Origin: Kibdelosporangium banguiense
GTDB taxonomy: Bacteria > Actinomycetota > Actinomycetes > Mycobacteriales > Pseudonocardiaceae
Length of the DNA: 64,000 bases
Reading direction: 5' to 3'
Assembly: GCF_017876405.1 (NCBI RefSeq)
Contig: NZ_JAGINW010000001.1
Span: forward strand, 11,359,203-11,423,202
Positions within the stretch are counted from its first letter, which is position 1. Every line of letters begins with the position of its first letter. Below, in pieces: positions 24,736 through 34,636 of this stretch. Under the pieces are notes generated by a model. It worked only from the letters and a program-made list of their open reading frames with translations, ran no database searches and was not told where the DNA came from. The position numbers were made by a program, and so were the translations under genes.

Positions 24736-25583
24736 CCATGCCCGCTATCAGTAGCGACATCGCCAACCACGTCATCGCCTGTGGAGCGAGCGTCATCCGG
24801 CGGCGCGAACTGCCGGTACAGCGGGACAAGCGCTTCGATCAAGGGACTGCCGTGGGCCTTGATCGCCGGGGCGTCCACTCGCAGGATGACCGCCTCGGTC
24901 TCCTCGGGTTCGGGCAGTGGTGGCAGCTGGCCGGCGGTGAAGAAGTCGTCGATGAAGTCGTCCAACGCGGGACCTGCGGCGGCCGGTGTCTCGGCGCGGT
25001 TGCGACGCAGGCGGCTGAGCAACTCCGTTTTGGATCGGCCGCGCCACTCGAAGATCAGGAACGGGTCGTCGTCGAAGCGTTCGGCGAGCAGGAAGCAGAC
25101 CGCGGCGACGTGTTTGCACGGCACGGCCCAGTCCGGGCAGCTGCAGTGCATCGGCAGATCGCGGGCGGCGGCCGGGAACAACGGGATGCCCAGCTCGGCG
25201 AAGATCTCCTCGATCTCCGGTGGCATCTCGCCGGCCAGCAGTTTCGCCGCGAACAAGGCTTTGCCGGCCAGTTTCTCGGTGACCAGGTCCCATTGCCCGG
25301 CACTCAGCGGTTTGGAGATCAGCTTCACCGCGTAGGGCTTGGGCCGGGAGCCCTGCACCTGGGCGATGACCTTGCCGGCCGAGATGTCCAGCGACATCAC
25401 CTGGCCGGACCGGGCGTACGTCTTGCCCCTGGTCATCCGGCCGCCGAGCTGCAGTTGCTCGAGCACGGTGATGAACCGCTGCGACCACCACGCGTTCGCC
25501 ATCCTGCCGCGGGTGCTGCGGGCTTTGATGCCGTTCTCGACCTTGATCGGGCCGGACGACGGATAGTCCTCCCACCAGGGCAT
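24732..25583 (-). CDS. SWIM zinc-finger protein, partner of SNF2 helicase
   Basis: A 283-residue protein with the SWIM zinc signature C-x-C...C-x-H in CSCPDWAVPCKH near residues 146-157, preceded by KPYAVKLISKPLSAGQW. The gene follows the SNF2 gene with no spacing (25584/25583), the usual actinobacterial pairing of a SWIM protein with an SNF2-family ATPase. The protein probably binds nucleic acid or protein and assists the helicase in DNA repair or chromatin-like remodelling; the pathway is not defined. The Asp/Gly-rich C-terminus ends in the ATGA overlap with tnpB, so the native C-terminus may have been altered by insertion of that element. Confidence 0.88.
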   Translation of the reverse strand: MPWWEDYPSSGPIKVENGIKARSTRGRMANAWWSQRFITVLEQLQLGGRMTRGKTYARSGQVMSLDISAGKVIAQVQGSRPKPYAVKLISKPLSAGQWDLVTEKLAGKALFAAKLLAGEMPPEIEEIFAELGIPLFPAAARDLPMHCSCPDWAVPCKHVAAVCFLLAERFDDDPFLIFEWRGRSKTELLSRLRRNRAETPAAAGPALDDFIDDFFTAGQLPPLPEPEETEAVILRVDAPAIKAHGSPLIEALVPLYRQFAPPDDARSTGDDVVGDVATDSGHG

Positions 25584-28535
25584 CTAGGCCGCCTCCCCGA
25601 CCGCGTCGGGCGCCAGTTCGAACAGCTCCCGCAGCGCGCCGGTCGACAGCTCGGTCAGCCAGTCCTCACCGCTGCCGACGACCATCTCGGCCAGGGCCTT
25701 CTTGCTGCGGATCATCGCGTCGATCCGGTCCTCCACCGTGCCCGCGCAGACGAACTTGCGGACCTGGACGTTGCGGCGCTGGCCGATCCGGAACGCCCGG
25801 TCGGTGGCCTGGTCCTCGACAGCCGGGTTCCACCAGCGGTCGACGTGCACGACATGGCTGGCGGCCGTGAGGTTGAGCCCGACGCCGCCTGCCTTGAGCG
25901 ACAACACGAAGATCGGCGGCCCGGCATCGGACTGGAACCGCTCGACCATCGCGTCACGCTGCGATTTGGTGACGCCGCCATGCAGGAACAGCACGGGCTG
26001 CTCGAACCTCGCGGTCAGATGGGCGCGCAGCATCTCGCCGAACTCGGCGAACTGGGTGAAGCAGAGTGCTTTGTCCCCTTCGGACAGTGCTTCGTCCAGG
26101 ATTTCCTCCAGCCGGGCCAGTTTTCCCGACCGGCCAGGCATCCGTGAGCCGTCCTTGAGCAGATGCGCCGGGTGGTTGCAGACCTGCTTGAGCCGAGAGA
26201 GCGTGGACAGCACCAGGCCGCGGCGTTCCATGCCCTCGCTGTTCTCGATACGGTCCATCATGTCGGCGACCACAGCCTGGTACAGCGAGCCCTGCTCGGC
26301 GGTGAGCTGGCAGACCTCGGTCATCTCGATCTTGTCGGGCAGGTCGGAGATGATGTCCCGGTCGGTCTTCACCCGGCGCAGGATGAACGGCTGGGTGCGG
26401 CGCCGCAGCGCGGCCGTGACCTCCGGGTTCTTGTCCCGTTCGATCGGCACGGCGAACCGGCTGCGGAACGTGCCCGCCGGGCCGAGCAGGCCCGGGTTGG
26501 CGAACTCCATCACCGACCACAGTTCCGAAAGCCGGTTCTCCACCGGCGTTCCGGTCAGGGCGACGCGATGCGCGGCCGGGAGCGCCCGTACGGCTCTGGC
26601 CTGCTTCGACCCCGAGTTCTTGATGTTCTGGGCCTCGTCGAGCACGATTCGGTGCCAGCCCAGACCGGCCAGTTCCTCGGTCTCCCTGGCCACCACACCG
26701 TAAGTGGTGATCACCAGGTCGGCCTCGGCGACGGCCGCGGTCAGCTTCTCCCCTGCGACCCGGCTCGCGCCATGGTGGACATAGACGTTCATCCCGGGCG
26801 CGAACCGCGCGGCCTCCCGCTGCCAGTTGCCGACCACAGACATCGGGCACACCAGCAGATTCGGCTTGCTGCCCTCAGCGGCGATCAACGCGAGCAGCTG
26901 AACCGTCTTGCCCAGCCCCATGTCGTCGGCGAGGCAGCCGCCGAGCCCAAGCCTGGAAAGGAAACTCAGCCAGGCAAGGCCCCGCTGCTGGTACGGCCGG
27001 AGGGTGGCGGTGAAACTGTCCGGAGTGGACACAGGCTCGAGCTGATCCTCGATCTTGCCGGCCAGCACATCGCCCAACCAGCCATCGGCCACCACATCCG
27101 TGACCGGCACGTCGACACCATGGGCGGCAAGCTCGGCATCCGCCTGCAGCAGGTCGCCCGCGGTCATCTCCCCCGTGCCTGCCTTCTCCAGGAAGTCCAG
27201 CGCACGGCGCAGTCTCGCGTTGTCCAGCTCGACCCATTGGCCGCGCAGCCGGACAAGCGGCGCCTTGGCTTTCGCCAGCTCGGCGATCTCCTCGGCGGTG
27301 AGCTCGTTCTCACCGACGGCGAGTTCCCATTGGTAGCTCAGGATCTCGCTGAGCCCCATGCCACCCTTGACCACAGCACCGGGTTGCTTGGCCGAGCTGG
27401 CTTTGAGTTTCAGCCCCAGCGCCGGGCCCCGCTGCAACGCCGACGGCAGCTGAACCCCGAATCCCGCCAGCGTCAACGCGTTCGCACTCTGCCGGAGGAA
27501 ACGGTACGCGCCTTCAGGATCCGTGGTGAGTGCTCTGGGGGCACTCACCTTCAACGCGGCGTCCAGCTCCCGGTAGACCCGGCTCGCCCGGCCCAATCCG
27601 GCCAGCAGTACCTCTTCGGGATGCTCGGCATGCCTGGCCAGCAACTTCGCCGCTCCCGCACCCTGCCAGACATCCTTGGCCGACGCGGTGAGACTCGGAT
27701 CAGCGGTGGCCTGCAGGAAGAACTCGACCCGCCAGTCGTCGTTGTCCTCATCCGGCAGAGCCAGCCGGAAACACGTCCGCAACGGCCCAACAGGCGGCGC
27801 CGCCGACTCATGCCAAGTTTTGATGGCCGATTCGAGCCGGGTGAGATCGCCCGCGACCGTCGCCTCGTCTGTGGTGAGGGCTTTCAGCCACCGCTCGGCG
27901 GGTGTCTTGCCGGACTTTGCGGATGTGGTGATCCTGCTTCTGGCTGTGGCGTCCGTGAGAGCGTTGAGCACATCCGGGAAGACGTCCGCGTTCCCGTTCG
28001 GGTACTCCGCCCTGACTACCGCAGGCATCGCGTTCTGTAGGGCGCGGGCGTACTCACCGTCCTCACCGACCAGTTGCGGAATCCACCTCGCCTGATCCCC
28101 TTGCAGCCCAGGCAGAACCTGCCCTCGGCCCACCAACGCACCCGCGAACCCGGCCACAGCCTTGAGCCACCGCCACGACCCACTCGGCGTTTCCGGCGCT
28201 TCCCGCCCCAGAACCTCCAGCGCCTCTTTACCCTCAAGCTCCACAGTGGAAACCGTCCACGGCAGCAGCCGGAGCTTGCCCATCTTCTCCGGCGCCGCCC
28301 TGACCAGCTCCGGCGCCGCCACCGGGCCACCGGAATGCGACGGCAGCAGCAGACTCAGCTCAGATTCGCCCCCGCAGTCAAAGAGCTTCCGCAAGGTCTC
28401 CGGCCTGGCCCCAAACGGATGCGGCCGAGGCTTTTTGGGCGCGCGTCCCTTCGCGACGCCAGCCGGCAACGTCGCATCCTCAGCCCACAGACACACTCCC
28501 CCGCCGGAGGTCCAGGCAGCGTGCACAACAAGCAT
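25584..28535 (-). CDS. SNF2-family DEAD/DEAH-box helicase/ATPase
   Basis: A 983-residue protein. The first ~480 residues form the long N-terminal domain of bacterial SNF2 helicases. Then come Walker A DDMGLGKTVQ, motif Ia, DEAQ box in VLDEAQNIKN, TGTPVENRLSELWS (motif III) and the helicase C-terminal half with ALCFTQFAEF, SLKAGGVGLNL and DRAFRIGQ. All ATPase motifs are intact. SNF2 enzymes translocate on double-stranded DNA; bacterial members are linked to repair and to RNA-polymerase recycling (RapA), but this longer type pairs with SWIM proteins. First gene of a two-gene operon into which tnpB has been placed at the end. Confidence 0.95.
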   Translation of the reverse strand: MLVVHAAWTSGGGVCLWAEDATLPAGVAKGRAPKKPRPHPFGARPETLRKLFDCGGESELSLLLPSHSGGPVAAPELVRAAPEKMGKLRLLPWTVSTVELEGKEALEVLGREAPETPSGSWRWLKAVAGFAGALVGRGQVLPGLQGDQARWIPQLVGEDGEYARALQNAMPAVVRAEYPNGNADVFPDVLNALTDATARSRITTSAKSGKTPAERWLKALTTDEATVAGDLTRLESAIKTWHESAAPPVGPLRTCFRLALPDEDNDDWRVEFFLQATADPSLTASAKDVWQGAGAAKLLARHAEHPEEVLLAGLGRASRVYRELDAALKVSAPRALTTDPEGAYRFLRQSANALTLAGFGVQLPSALQRGPALGLKLKASSAKQPGAVVKGGMGLSEILSYQWELAVGENELTAEEIAELAKAKAPLVRLRGQWVELDNARLRRALDFLEKAGTGEMTAGDLLQADAELAAHGVDVPVTDVVADGWLGDVLAGKIEDQLEPVSTPDSFTATLRPYQQRGLAWLSFLSRLGLGGCLADDMGLGKTVQLLALIAAEGSKPNLLVCPMSVVGNWQREAARFAPGMNVYVHHGASRVAGEKLTAAVAEADLVITTYGVVARETEELAGLGWHRIVLDEAQNIKNSGSKQARAVRALPAAHRVALTGTPVENRLSELWSVMEFANPGLLGPAGTFRSRFAVPIERDKNPEVTAALRRRTQPFILRRVKTDRDIISDLPDKIEMTEVCQLTAEQGSLYQAVVADMMDRIENSEGMERRGLVLSTLSRLKQVCNHPAHLLKDGSRMPGRSGKLARLEEILDEALSEGDKALCFTQFAEFGEMLRAHLTARFEQPVLFLHGGVTKSQRDAMVERFQSDAGPPIFVLSLKAGGVGLNLTAASHVVHVDRWWNPAVEDQATDRAFRIGQRRNVQVRKFVCAGTVEDRIDAMIRSKKALAEMVVGSGEDWLTELSTGALRELFELAPDAVGEAA

Positions 28536-28910
28536 GCCAGGACACTATCCGCACCCACCGACAATCCCGGCCGCCACCCCATCCTCTACCGTCCGGACGG
28601 TGGCTGCCGGGCCGGACGACAGATCCTGGGAAAGGCACGAAACCAGCCGAACGAAGAGTCAGACCAGACCAGCAACCACCACCGGTCACATCCTCACGGA
28701 CGCACACCCATCCTCACTGCCGACCGAGGGTGAGGACACTCAGAGCCGATCTCTGCTGCGCTGACGCGCTTTTTGCTCTTCTGGGGCTCGGTAACCGGGG
28801 CTCAGTGGACCTTCAGGTCGGGCACTGGCTGGCCGCCTCTCTTTCGGGTTTGCCGGTGGTGTCCGAAATTCGCCGGTTCCTCTGGCTTCGCTCACCTAAG
28901 GTCGTTGGTT
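28536..28910. other. Gene-free stretch with promoter(s)
   Basis: About 375 bases between the divergent SNF2 and SnoaL-like genes. Short open frames run through it but none has a ribosome site or recognisable sequence. Near 28768-28781 a T-run follows GCGCTGACGCGC, a weak hairpin. GC content falls toward the SnoaL-like gene. No promoter could be assigned. Confidence 0.4.
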
Positions 28911-29324
28911 ATGGCACTGGAGAGTCGGGATGTCGTGAAGCGTGCTTGGAAGGTTTTCGGCAGTCATGATTCTGAGCTGATTTCCTCGGTCTTTACTGAG
29001 GATGCCGAGTGGTTGGCGCCTGCCGGGAATGCTACGGCTGTTGCGTTGGGGGGATCTAGTCATATGGTTGGCCGGGATGCGATCGTGCGATTTCTTGCTG
29101 AGGATTTTCCGCGCTTCTTCGTGCGGGATGTGACCATCGACTTCCATGGGTTTTATGCCGATGGTGAGCGCGTGATCATTGAGGAGACTATGACGGCGAC
29201 GCTTGCCAATGGCCGCCGTTATTCCAATGATTATTGCTTTGTTTTTGAGCTTCGGGGTGGGTTGATTCACCGGGTTCGTGAGTATATGGACACTGCTCGG
29301 GGGCACCGCATGGTCTTCGGTTAG
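28911..29324 (+). CDS. SnoaL/NTF2-fold protein with atypical codon use
   Basis: A 137-residue NTF2-like protein: an N-terminal VVKRAWKVFGSHD helix, FTEDAEWLAPAG, then a C-terminal VIIEETMTATLANGRRY strand and FELRGGLIHRVREYMD. SnoaL-like folds bind small hydrophobic ligands and include isomerases and cyclases; no catalytic residues can be assigned. The codons are rich in T-ending triplets (GCT, GTT, ACT, AAT, CAT), unlike the flanking genes, which end mostly in G or C. This suggests recent acquisition. It stands alone, convergent with the SARP gene; there is no PKS gene nearby to support a polyketide role. Confidence 0.8.
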   Translation: MALESRDVVKRAWKVFGSHDSELISSVFTEDAEWLAPAGNATAVALGGSSHMVGRDAIVRFLAEDFPRFFVRDVTIDFHGFYADGERVIIEETMTATLANGRRYSNDYCFVFELRGGLIHRVREYMDTARGHRMVFG

Positions 29325-29444
29325 GGCCTGGTCGTGGGCCGGCGACACCTCCAGCAGCCGCCGGACCACAGTGTGCCCAGGTGCGATCCACTCATGTAAA
29401 ACAACAGCGTAATCGGTGTGTGTACAGCGGCCCGTACAGTCGGG

Positions 29445-32198
29445 CTACAGGGTCTCTGCCAGCAACTGCTCCAGGATTGGGTCCCGGCGGGTTGCTGGGC
29501 AGGCGAGCAGCTCGTAGGCGCGACGCCTGGCTGCCGCGGCTCCTGGGAGGTCGCCGAGGATTGTGTGAGCGCGGGCCAGTTGGCGGGCCGCGGTGGCCTG
29601 GCCGTAGTCGTCTTCTATTTCTGTGGTGAGGGCTTGGACGGCCAGGGCGTCGGCCAGGGCCGCGTTGGGGTTTCCGTCGCGCAGCCAGATCTCCGAGCGG
29701 CAGAGCAGGGCTTCCCATTCGTCGTCGCGGTTGCCGACCTGTCGGCAGCAGGCTATGGCGTTGTCCAGTGTGCGCAGGGCGTCGGCGCGTTGGTCCATCA
29801 GGCAGTAGGCGCGGCCGAGGGCGACCAGGGTGACGCTCTCTCCTATTTTGTCGTCGGTGCGCAGTCTGAGGTCGAGGCAGGCGTGGAAGCTGTCAACGGC
29901 TTCGGTGTGTTTTCCCAGACGCAGCAGGACTTCGCTGAGGTTGTGCTGGGCGATGATGACTTTGGCCGAGTTGTGGGCGCGCAGCAGGCGCAGGCTTTCG
30001 GTCAGGTGTTCCAGTGCCTGGTCGAGGTCGTTGGTCCACATGCTGAGCCAGCCGAGGTTGTGCAGGGCGAGGCCTTCGCCTTCGGGGTCGCCGATCTCAC
30101 GCCACAGGGCGAGCGCGCGCCGCATGCCGGCTCGGGCTTGGTCGATCTGGCCGGCGCGCCATTCCATGGTGCTGGAGATCGCGAGGGTGGCGGCTTCGCC
30201 TCGGCTGTCCTTGTCGCGCCGGGCCACAGTGAGCGCCAGATCCGTGATGGTCGCGAGCTCACGCCAGTGGCTGCGTTTCATGGTGAGCGATCGGATCTCG
30301 GGGACGAGGTCGATGGCGAAGCGGGCGATCGCGGGCTCACGTTCGGCGGCCTGTGTCGCGGCCGCGACCAGGCATGGCAGTTCGGCGTCGAACGAGTCGA
30401 ACTCCTGTGCTTCGGCCCGCCGGCACATTTCGAGGTACCAGTCCAGGGCGCGGCGCAGCGCCTCGGTCCGCTCGGCGAAAGGATCCTCCGCTGCGGCGAG
30501 TTCCGCCGCGTAAAGCCGCAGCAAGTCGTGGGTACGGAACCGAGCACCTGGGACGGGGTCGAGCAGACGCACCTCGACAAGATGGTCCAACGCCTGCTCG
30601 GCCCGGAAATCGTCCACATCGAGCAGCATCGCGACCAGCTCCACACCGACCTCGGGCACGCCGAGCACGCCCATCAGCCGGAAAGCCTTGGCCGCCATGA
30701 CGTCCCGGCCCAGCGATTCGTATCCGATGGCGAAACTGGTCCGCACCGTCAGATCCGCGACCCGCAGTTCGTCCAGACGCCTGCGCCGGTCGGCCAATCG
30801 TGCCCCGAACTGCGACAACGTCCAGTCCGGCCGTCCGGCCAGGCGGGCACCGGCGATCCGCAGGGCCAGCGGATGCCCGCCACACCACATGGTGATCTCC
30901 GCCGCCGCACGGGACTCTGCCGCGATGCGCGCGTTGCCGGCGAGCAAACCCAGTAGGTGCAACGAGTCCTGAGAGTTGAGCACGTCGACCGGGACCTGCC
31001 GGGCGTCCACAGTGGTCAGCGGGGTACGGCTGGTGATCAGGACCGCGCAGTCCCGGTTGGCCGGCAGCAACGGGTTCACCTGGCCGGCGTCGGCTGCGTT
31101 GTCGAGCACCACCAGGACACGCCGGTCGGCGAGCAACGACTGGTACCGGGCGAACGCCTCAGCGGGCTCCACGGCGACCTCGTTGGGCGGGACACCCAGC
31201 GCCCGCAGGAACCGGCCGACGACCTCGGCGGGCTCCAACTGGGACAGTCCTGGACTGGATCCCTGCAGGTCAACGTACAACTGACCATCCGGGTACTGGT
31301 CGGCGACGCTGTGCGCGACCTTCAGCGCGAGCGTGGATTTGCCGACCCCGCCAGGCCCATGGAACGCCACAACCGGGCCGTCGGCCGAAGCGAGCTCCGC
31401 AGCCCGGCCGACGAACACGGCAGGCTCAGGCGGCAGCTGATGCGGCACGGACGCCTGGACGCGAGACAGCAGCAGGCTGGGATCGCGCTGCAGAACCTGC
31501 TCGTGCAGGCGGCTCAGCTCAGGCCCGGGATCGATGCCCAGCTCGTCGGCAAGGGTCCGGCGCGCGGCGGTGAACGCCTCCAAAGCCCCAGGCACGTCGC
31601 CTGAGCGGTACAGCGCGAGCATGAGCTGGCTGTGCAGCTTCTCCCGCAACGGATGCTGCCTGATCCACGTCCGCAGCGGCGCGGTGATCTGCGCGTGCCT
31701 GCCCAGGGCCAGCTCGACCTCGACGTGATCCTCGACCGTGGCCAGGTACAGCTCGGCCAGCCGGGTGACTGTCTCTCCCAGGATCGGGCCAAGTGGTACG
31801 TCCTCGGCCACGTCGCCTCGCCACAGGCTCACGGCCGCCGTGAACGCCTCGTTCGCCGCCGTGAGGTTTGCCTGGGCCAAGGCCTGCCTGCCCGCCGCGG
31901 CCAGCTGTTCGAACCGGGGCAGGTCGAAGTCGTCCGGATCGACGAGCAGCTGGTACCCCGATTTGGAGGTGACGAGCTGGTCGTCGGCAGGCAACAACCG
32001 GCGCAGCTGCATCACGTAACCACGCAGGTTCGGCGCGGCCGAGCGGGGTGGCTGCTCGCCCCAGACCTCGGTGATCAGAGTGCTGACGGGGACCACGTTT
32101 CCGGCGTGGACCAGCAGCATCGCGAGCACGGTGCGCTGCTTGTCCGCGGGGATCCGGACGCCCAGGATCTCCAGCGGGCCCAGAAGCCGGAACCTCAT
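29445..32198 (-). CDS. AfsR/SARP-family transcriptional regulator
   Basis: A 917-residue regulator built like AfsR. An OmpR-type winged helix and BTAD domain occupy about residues 1-245, an NB-ARC ATPase has P-loop GPGGVGKST (~281-289), VLVVLDNA and HPLALRIAG, and TPR repeats fill the last third. Such proteins activate secondary-metabolite or developmental genes in response to phosphorylation or nucleotide state. The ATG at 32198 starts directly at the wHTH. No biosynthetic cluster lies within the window; the ABC exporter genes upstream on the same strand are the nearest candidate targets, but terminator-like DNA separates them. Confidence 0.93.
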   Translation of the reverse strand: MRFRLLGPLEILGVRIPADKQRTVLAMLLVHAGNVVPVSTLITEVWGEQPPRSAAPNLRGYVMQLRRLLPADDQLVTSKSGYQLLVDPDDFDLPRFEQLAAAGRQALAQANLTAANEAFTAAVSLWRGDVAEDVPLGPILGETVTRLAELYLATVEDHVEVELALGRHAQITAPLRTWIRQHPLREKLHSQLMLALYRSGDVPGALEAFTAARRTLADELGIDPGPELSRLHEQVLQRDPSLLLSRVQASVPHQLPPEPAVFVGRAAELASADGPVVAFHGPGGVGKSTLALKVAHSVADQYPDGQLYVDLQGSSPGLSQLEPAEVVGRFLRALGVPPNEVAVEPAEAFARYQSLLADRRVLVVLDNAADAGQVNPLLPANRDCAVLITSRTPLTTVDARQVPVDVLNSQDSLHLLGLLAGNARIAAESRAAAEITMWCGGHPLALRIAGARLAGRPDWTLSQFGARLADRRRRLDELRVADLTVRTSFAIGYESLGRDVMAAKAFRLMGVLGVPEVGVELVAMLLDVDDFRAEQALDHLVEVRLLDPVPGARFRTHDLLRLYAAELAAAEDPFAERTEALRRALDWYLEMCRRAEAQEFDSFDAELPCLVAAATQAAEREPAIARFAIDLVPEIRSLTMKRSHWRELATITDLALTVARRDKDSRGEAATLAISSTMEWRAGQIDQARAGMRRALALWREIGDPEGEGLALHNLGWLSMWTNDLDQALEHLTESLRLLRAHNSAKVIIAQHNLSEVLLRLGKHTEAVDSFHACLDLRLRTDDKIGESVTLVALGRAYCLMDQRADALRTLDNAIACCRQVGNRDDEWEALLCRSEIWLRDGNPNAALADALAVQALTTEIEDDYGQATAARQLARAHTILGDLPGAAAARRRAYELLACPATRRDPILEQLLAETL

Positions 32199-32339
32199 GG
32201 CTCTGTGACTACCGCTATCCGCCGCATTCGCGCAGTGTGTCGAGCTCCTATGGTCAGGTCAAGTTCACCCCGCGTCGCGGAAATAAGAGCCGAGCAGTTC
32301 GCGTGACCTGAGTCACTGCCTGTCACCGATCGGCAACCA

Positions 32340-32376
32340 GTAGGCCGGTGCGAGCGAGGGGCTCGCACCGGCCTAC
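32340..32376 (-). terminator. Hairpin terminator of the ABC exporter operon
   Basis: A perfect 16-bp stem, GTAGGCCGGTGCGAGC (32340-32355) with 32361-32376 and a 5-base loop, lies 14 bases past the permease stop at 32390 on the minus strand. Confidence 0.85.
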
Positions 32377-32389
32377 CCGTGAACGCCGG

Positions 32390-34636
32390 CTATTCGTCGG
32401 CGTAGTCCTGGGCGGTGACCTTCCGCAGGACCGGCCCGCATGCCGCCGCCGCGATGAGGGCGACGACCAGCCCGAGCACGATCGGAGTGACGATCCACGG
32501 ATTGAGCTGCAGTGACCCCTTGACCAGGCCCAGCAGCCCGGACCCGACCAGCACTCCCGCAGCACCGGCCCCGACCGTGGCCACCAGGGCGGGCAACATG
32601 GCCTCCCGCCGGAGTGCACGAGTCAGCACCGCGACCGGCGTCCCGGCGGCGATGAGCGCGCCGAACGTCCGGCGACGGTCCACAACAGACCCGGCAGCAG
32701 CGACCCCTGCGCTCACCCCACCGAGCACAGTGGCGATGCTGAGCCCGATCAACGTCGCCCGCCGGAGGTCCCCGGCCAGGGTGTCGCCCCGGGCGTCATA
32801 CCGTTCATTGCTGTAGAGCGAAAACCCCGGGAGGTTACGCACCAGCATGGTGTGCACAACCTCCTTGTTGGCCGGGGTGGTCGCCACGGCAACCGTGCTC
32901 GCGTCTGTGATCTGCGGGAACACGGCAGGGTCGATGAGAATGCCGTTGTACCCGGCAGGCACGTACTCCCGGACCGAGATCCCCTTCGGCAAAGCCAAAG
33001 CCTCTTCGGTCGCGCCCCCGTTCGTCTCGAACTGCAACCGGGCCGCGTCGACCGCGGTCGCCTTGGGCACGTAGATGGCGGGCCCAGGCTTGCATCCGTC
33101 GATCTGCCCGCCGATGACCTTGGCGGCATCGGCGCACGAAATGATCATCCCGGACGCCACCTGGTCCTTCCCGGACCTGAACATGCCCTCGGTGATCCCC
33201 ACGACGGGCGCGTCCACACCCCGTGCGGCCAGGTCCGTCCGGACGTTCTCGATCTGCTGCCGGTTGGTCTCCGAAGCGCCGTAAGCGATGTAGACACCGT
33301 CACGCCATCGCCCTGTGCTGAAGCCGATCTGCTCCTCCACGCTCGGGAACATGGCAAGCGCCATGGAACCGGCGAACACGGCCAGCACGACGCCGGCCGA
33401 AGCCCGGAACGCCGCCTTCGGATCGTCACGCAGCCGCCGGCCGGCCAGCAGGGTCGCAGGCGACCGCCACCGCGAGGTGAACATCTTGCCCAGCAACGAA
33501 GTCACCAACGGCCCGGCGAACACCAGGGATACGGCCACCGCCGCGAGTCCCAGCAGGACGAACGTCATCCCGCTGTCGCCGGTGCTCTCCTTGGCAATCC
33601 CCAGAGCCACCACAAAAGCAACAGCGGCACCCGCGACCAACAGCAGCCGGGCAACGTTGGGCTGCCGTTTGGTCTGTTGCTGCGCCGCGCCCAGCGGACG
33701 GCTGACTGCCCGCCGCAGCCCCAGCACCGCGGCCCCGACGACAAGAGCCGGCGCCAGTACCAGGACCAGCGCGATCAGGGCTCCGGACGGAGTCCAGTCC
33801 GACGGATACCAGTCGCCCCCGTCCCACGGAATCAAAGCCGTGATATCCCGCAACGGGAACGACAACGCCACTCCGAGCGCCGCACCCGCGACCGACGCCA
33901 GGACCGTCTCCGCAGCCGTCATCGAAACGACCTGCTGTGGCGTGGCACCGGCCAGACGCAACGCCGCAAGACGCCGTTCCCGACGAGCAGCGGTCAACCG
34001 GGCGGCGGAGGCGACCAGCACCAGGCACGGCGCGATCAGCACCACAAGCCCGATCTGGCTCAGAATCACCAGGATCTCGTTCACCCGGCCGGACGACACG
34101 GCCGAGGTCATACCTTTGCGGGAATTGCTGTAGGGCGGCATGTCGGCCTCGGCATGCCCGACCATGGCCACGAGTTCGTCCGGGAACATCAACGCCTCCG
34201 GCCCGAACTGCCCGATCACGGTCCCCTTGAACCGGTCTGCCAGCTGATCGGCCGGCATACTCGCGGCGAGCTTGGCCAAAGCAGGCGACAGCAGCACCTC
34301 GTCCGGCCCGGGAACTCGCGGAATCCCAGGCGCCACCGGGACATTCTGTTTCAGGGCCGCGACGTCGAACCGCACGATCTGCTCAGCCCCGACGTTGTCC
34401 CGGGTCTGGGCGACGAGCACACCGACGTCGTCCTTGTCGTCGCGACTGGCCTGGCTGGAGGTCGCCTCGCCCCGCCAGGTCCCCCGGTCGGCCCGGGACT
34501 GCAGAGCGCCCGGAACCGTTGCCAGCCACAGCACCAGTGTCACCCCGACCGCGACACCCACTGCTGTGAAGATGGCCGACATCCGGCTCCGGGAATCGCC
34601 CCTCAGCACCCGCAGCGCGAGCTGGACGGGGTTCAC
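32390..34636 (-). CDS. ABC transporter permease, FtsX/MacB type
   Basis: A 748-residue membrane protein. One membrane segment lies near the N-terminus (SAIFTAVGVAVGVTLVLWLA), then a large extracytoplasmic region, a central cluster of segments (IGLVVLIAPCLVLVASAARL and on), another outside domain and a final set (ATVLGGVSAGVAAAGSVV to VVALIAAAACGPVL). The duplicated FtsX layout and the coupled ATPase identify a MacB/LolD-like exporter of peptides, lipids or antibiotics. The GTG at 34636 overlaps the ATPase stop (GTGA), and a longer frame upstream is antisense noise. Substrate unknown. Confidence 0.9.
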   Translation of the reverse strand: MNPVQLALRVLRGDSRSRMSAIFTAVGVAVGVTLVLWLATVPGALQSRADRGTWRGEATSSQASRDDKDDVGVLVAQTRDNVGAEQIVRFDVAALKQNVPVAPGIPRVPGPDEVLLSPALAKLAASMPADQLADRFKGTVIGQFGPEALMFPDELVAMVGHAEADMPPYSNSRKGMTSAVSSGRVNEILVILSQIGLVVLIAPCLVLVASAARLTAARRERRLAALRLAGATPQQVVSMTAAETVLASVAGAALGVALSFPLRDITALIPWDGGDWYPSDWTPSGALIALVLVLAPALVVGAAVLGLRRAVSRPLGAAQQQTKRQPNVARLLLVAGAAVAFVVALGIAKESTGDSGMTFVLLGLAAVAVSLVFAGPLVTSLLGKMFTSRWRSPATLLAGRRLRDDPKAAFRASAGVVLAVFAGSMALAMFPSVEEQIGFSTGRWRDGVYIAYGASETNRQQIENVRTDLAARGVDAPVVGITEGMFRSGKDQVASGMIISCADAAKVIGGQIDGCKPGPAIYVPKATAVDAARLQFETNGGATEEALALPKGISVREYVPAGYNGILIDPAVFPQITDASTVAVATTPANKEVVHTMLVRNLPGFSLYSNERYDARGDTLAGDLRRATLIGLSIATVLGGVSAGVAAAGSVVDRRRTFGALIAAGTPVAVLTRALRREAMLPALVATVGAGAAGVLVGSGLLGLVKGSLQLNPWIVTPIVLGLVVALIAAAACGPVLRKVTAQDYADE

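Noticed and set aside
22231..25335. A 1034-codon plus-strand open frame
   Set aside because: It is antisense to icmF, the PAP2-like gene, tnpB and the SWIM gene; its product is basic, repetitive and unlike any family. Stop-free antisense frames are common in high-GC DNA.
28911..32198. A secondary-metabolite cluster suggested by SARP, SnoaL-like, FabH and ABC exporter genes
   Set aside because: No PKS, NRPS, terpene or RiPP core gene, carrier protein or tailoring set is present; the genes are scattered and separated by terminators.
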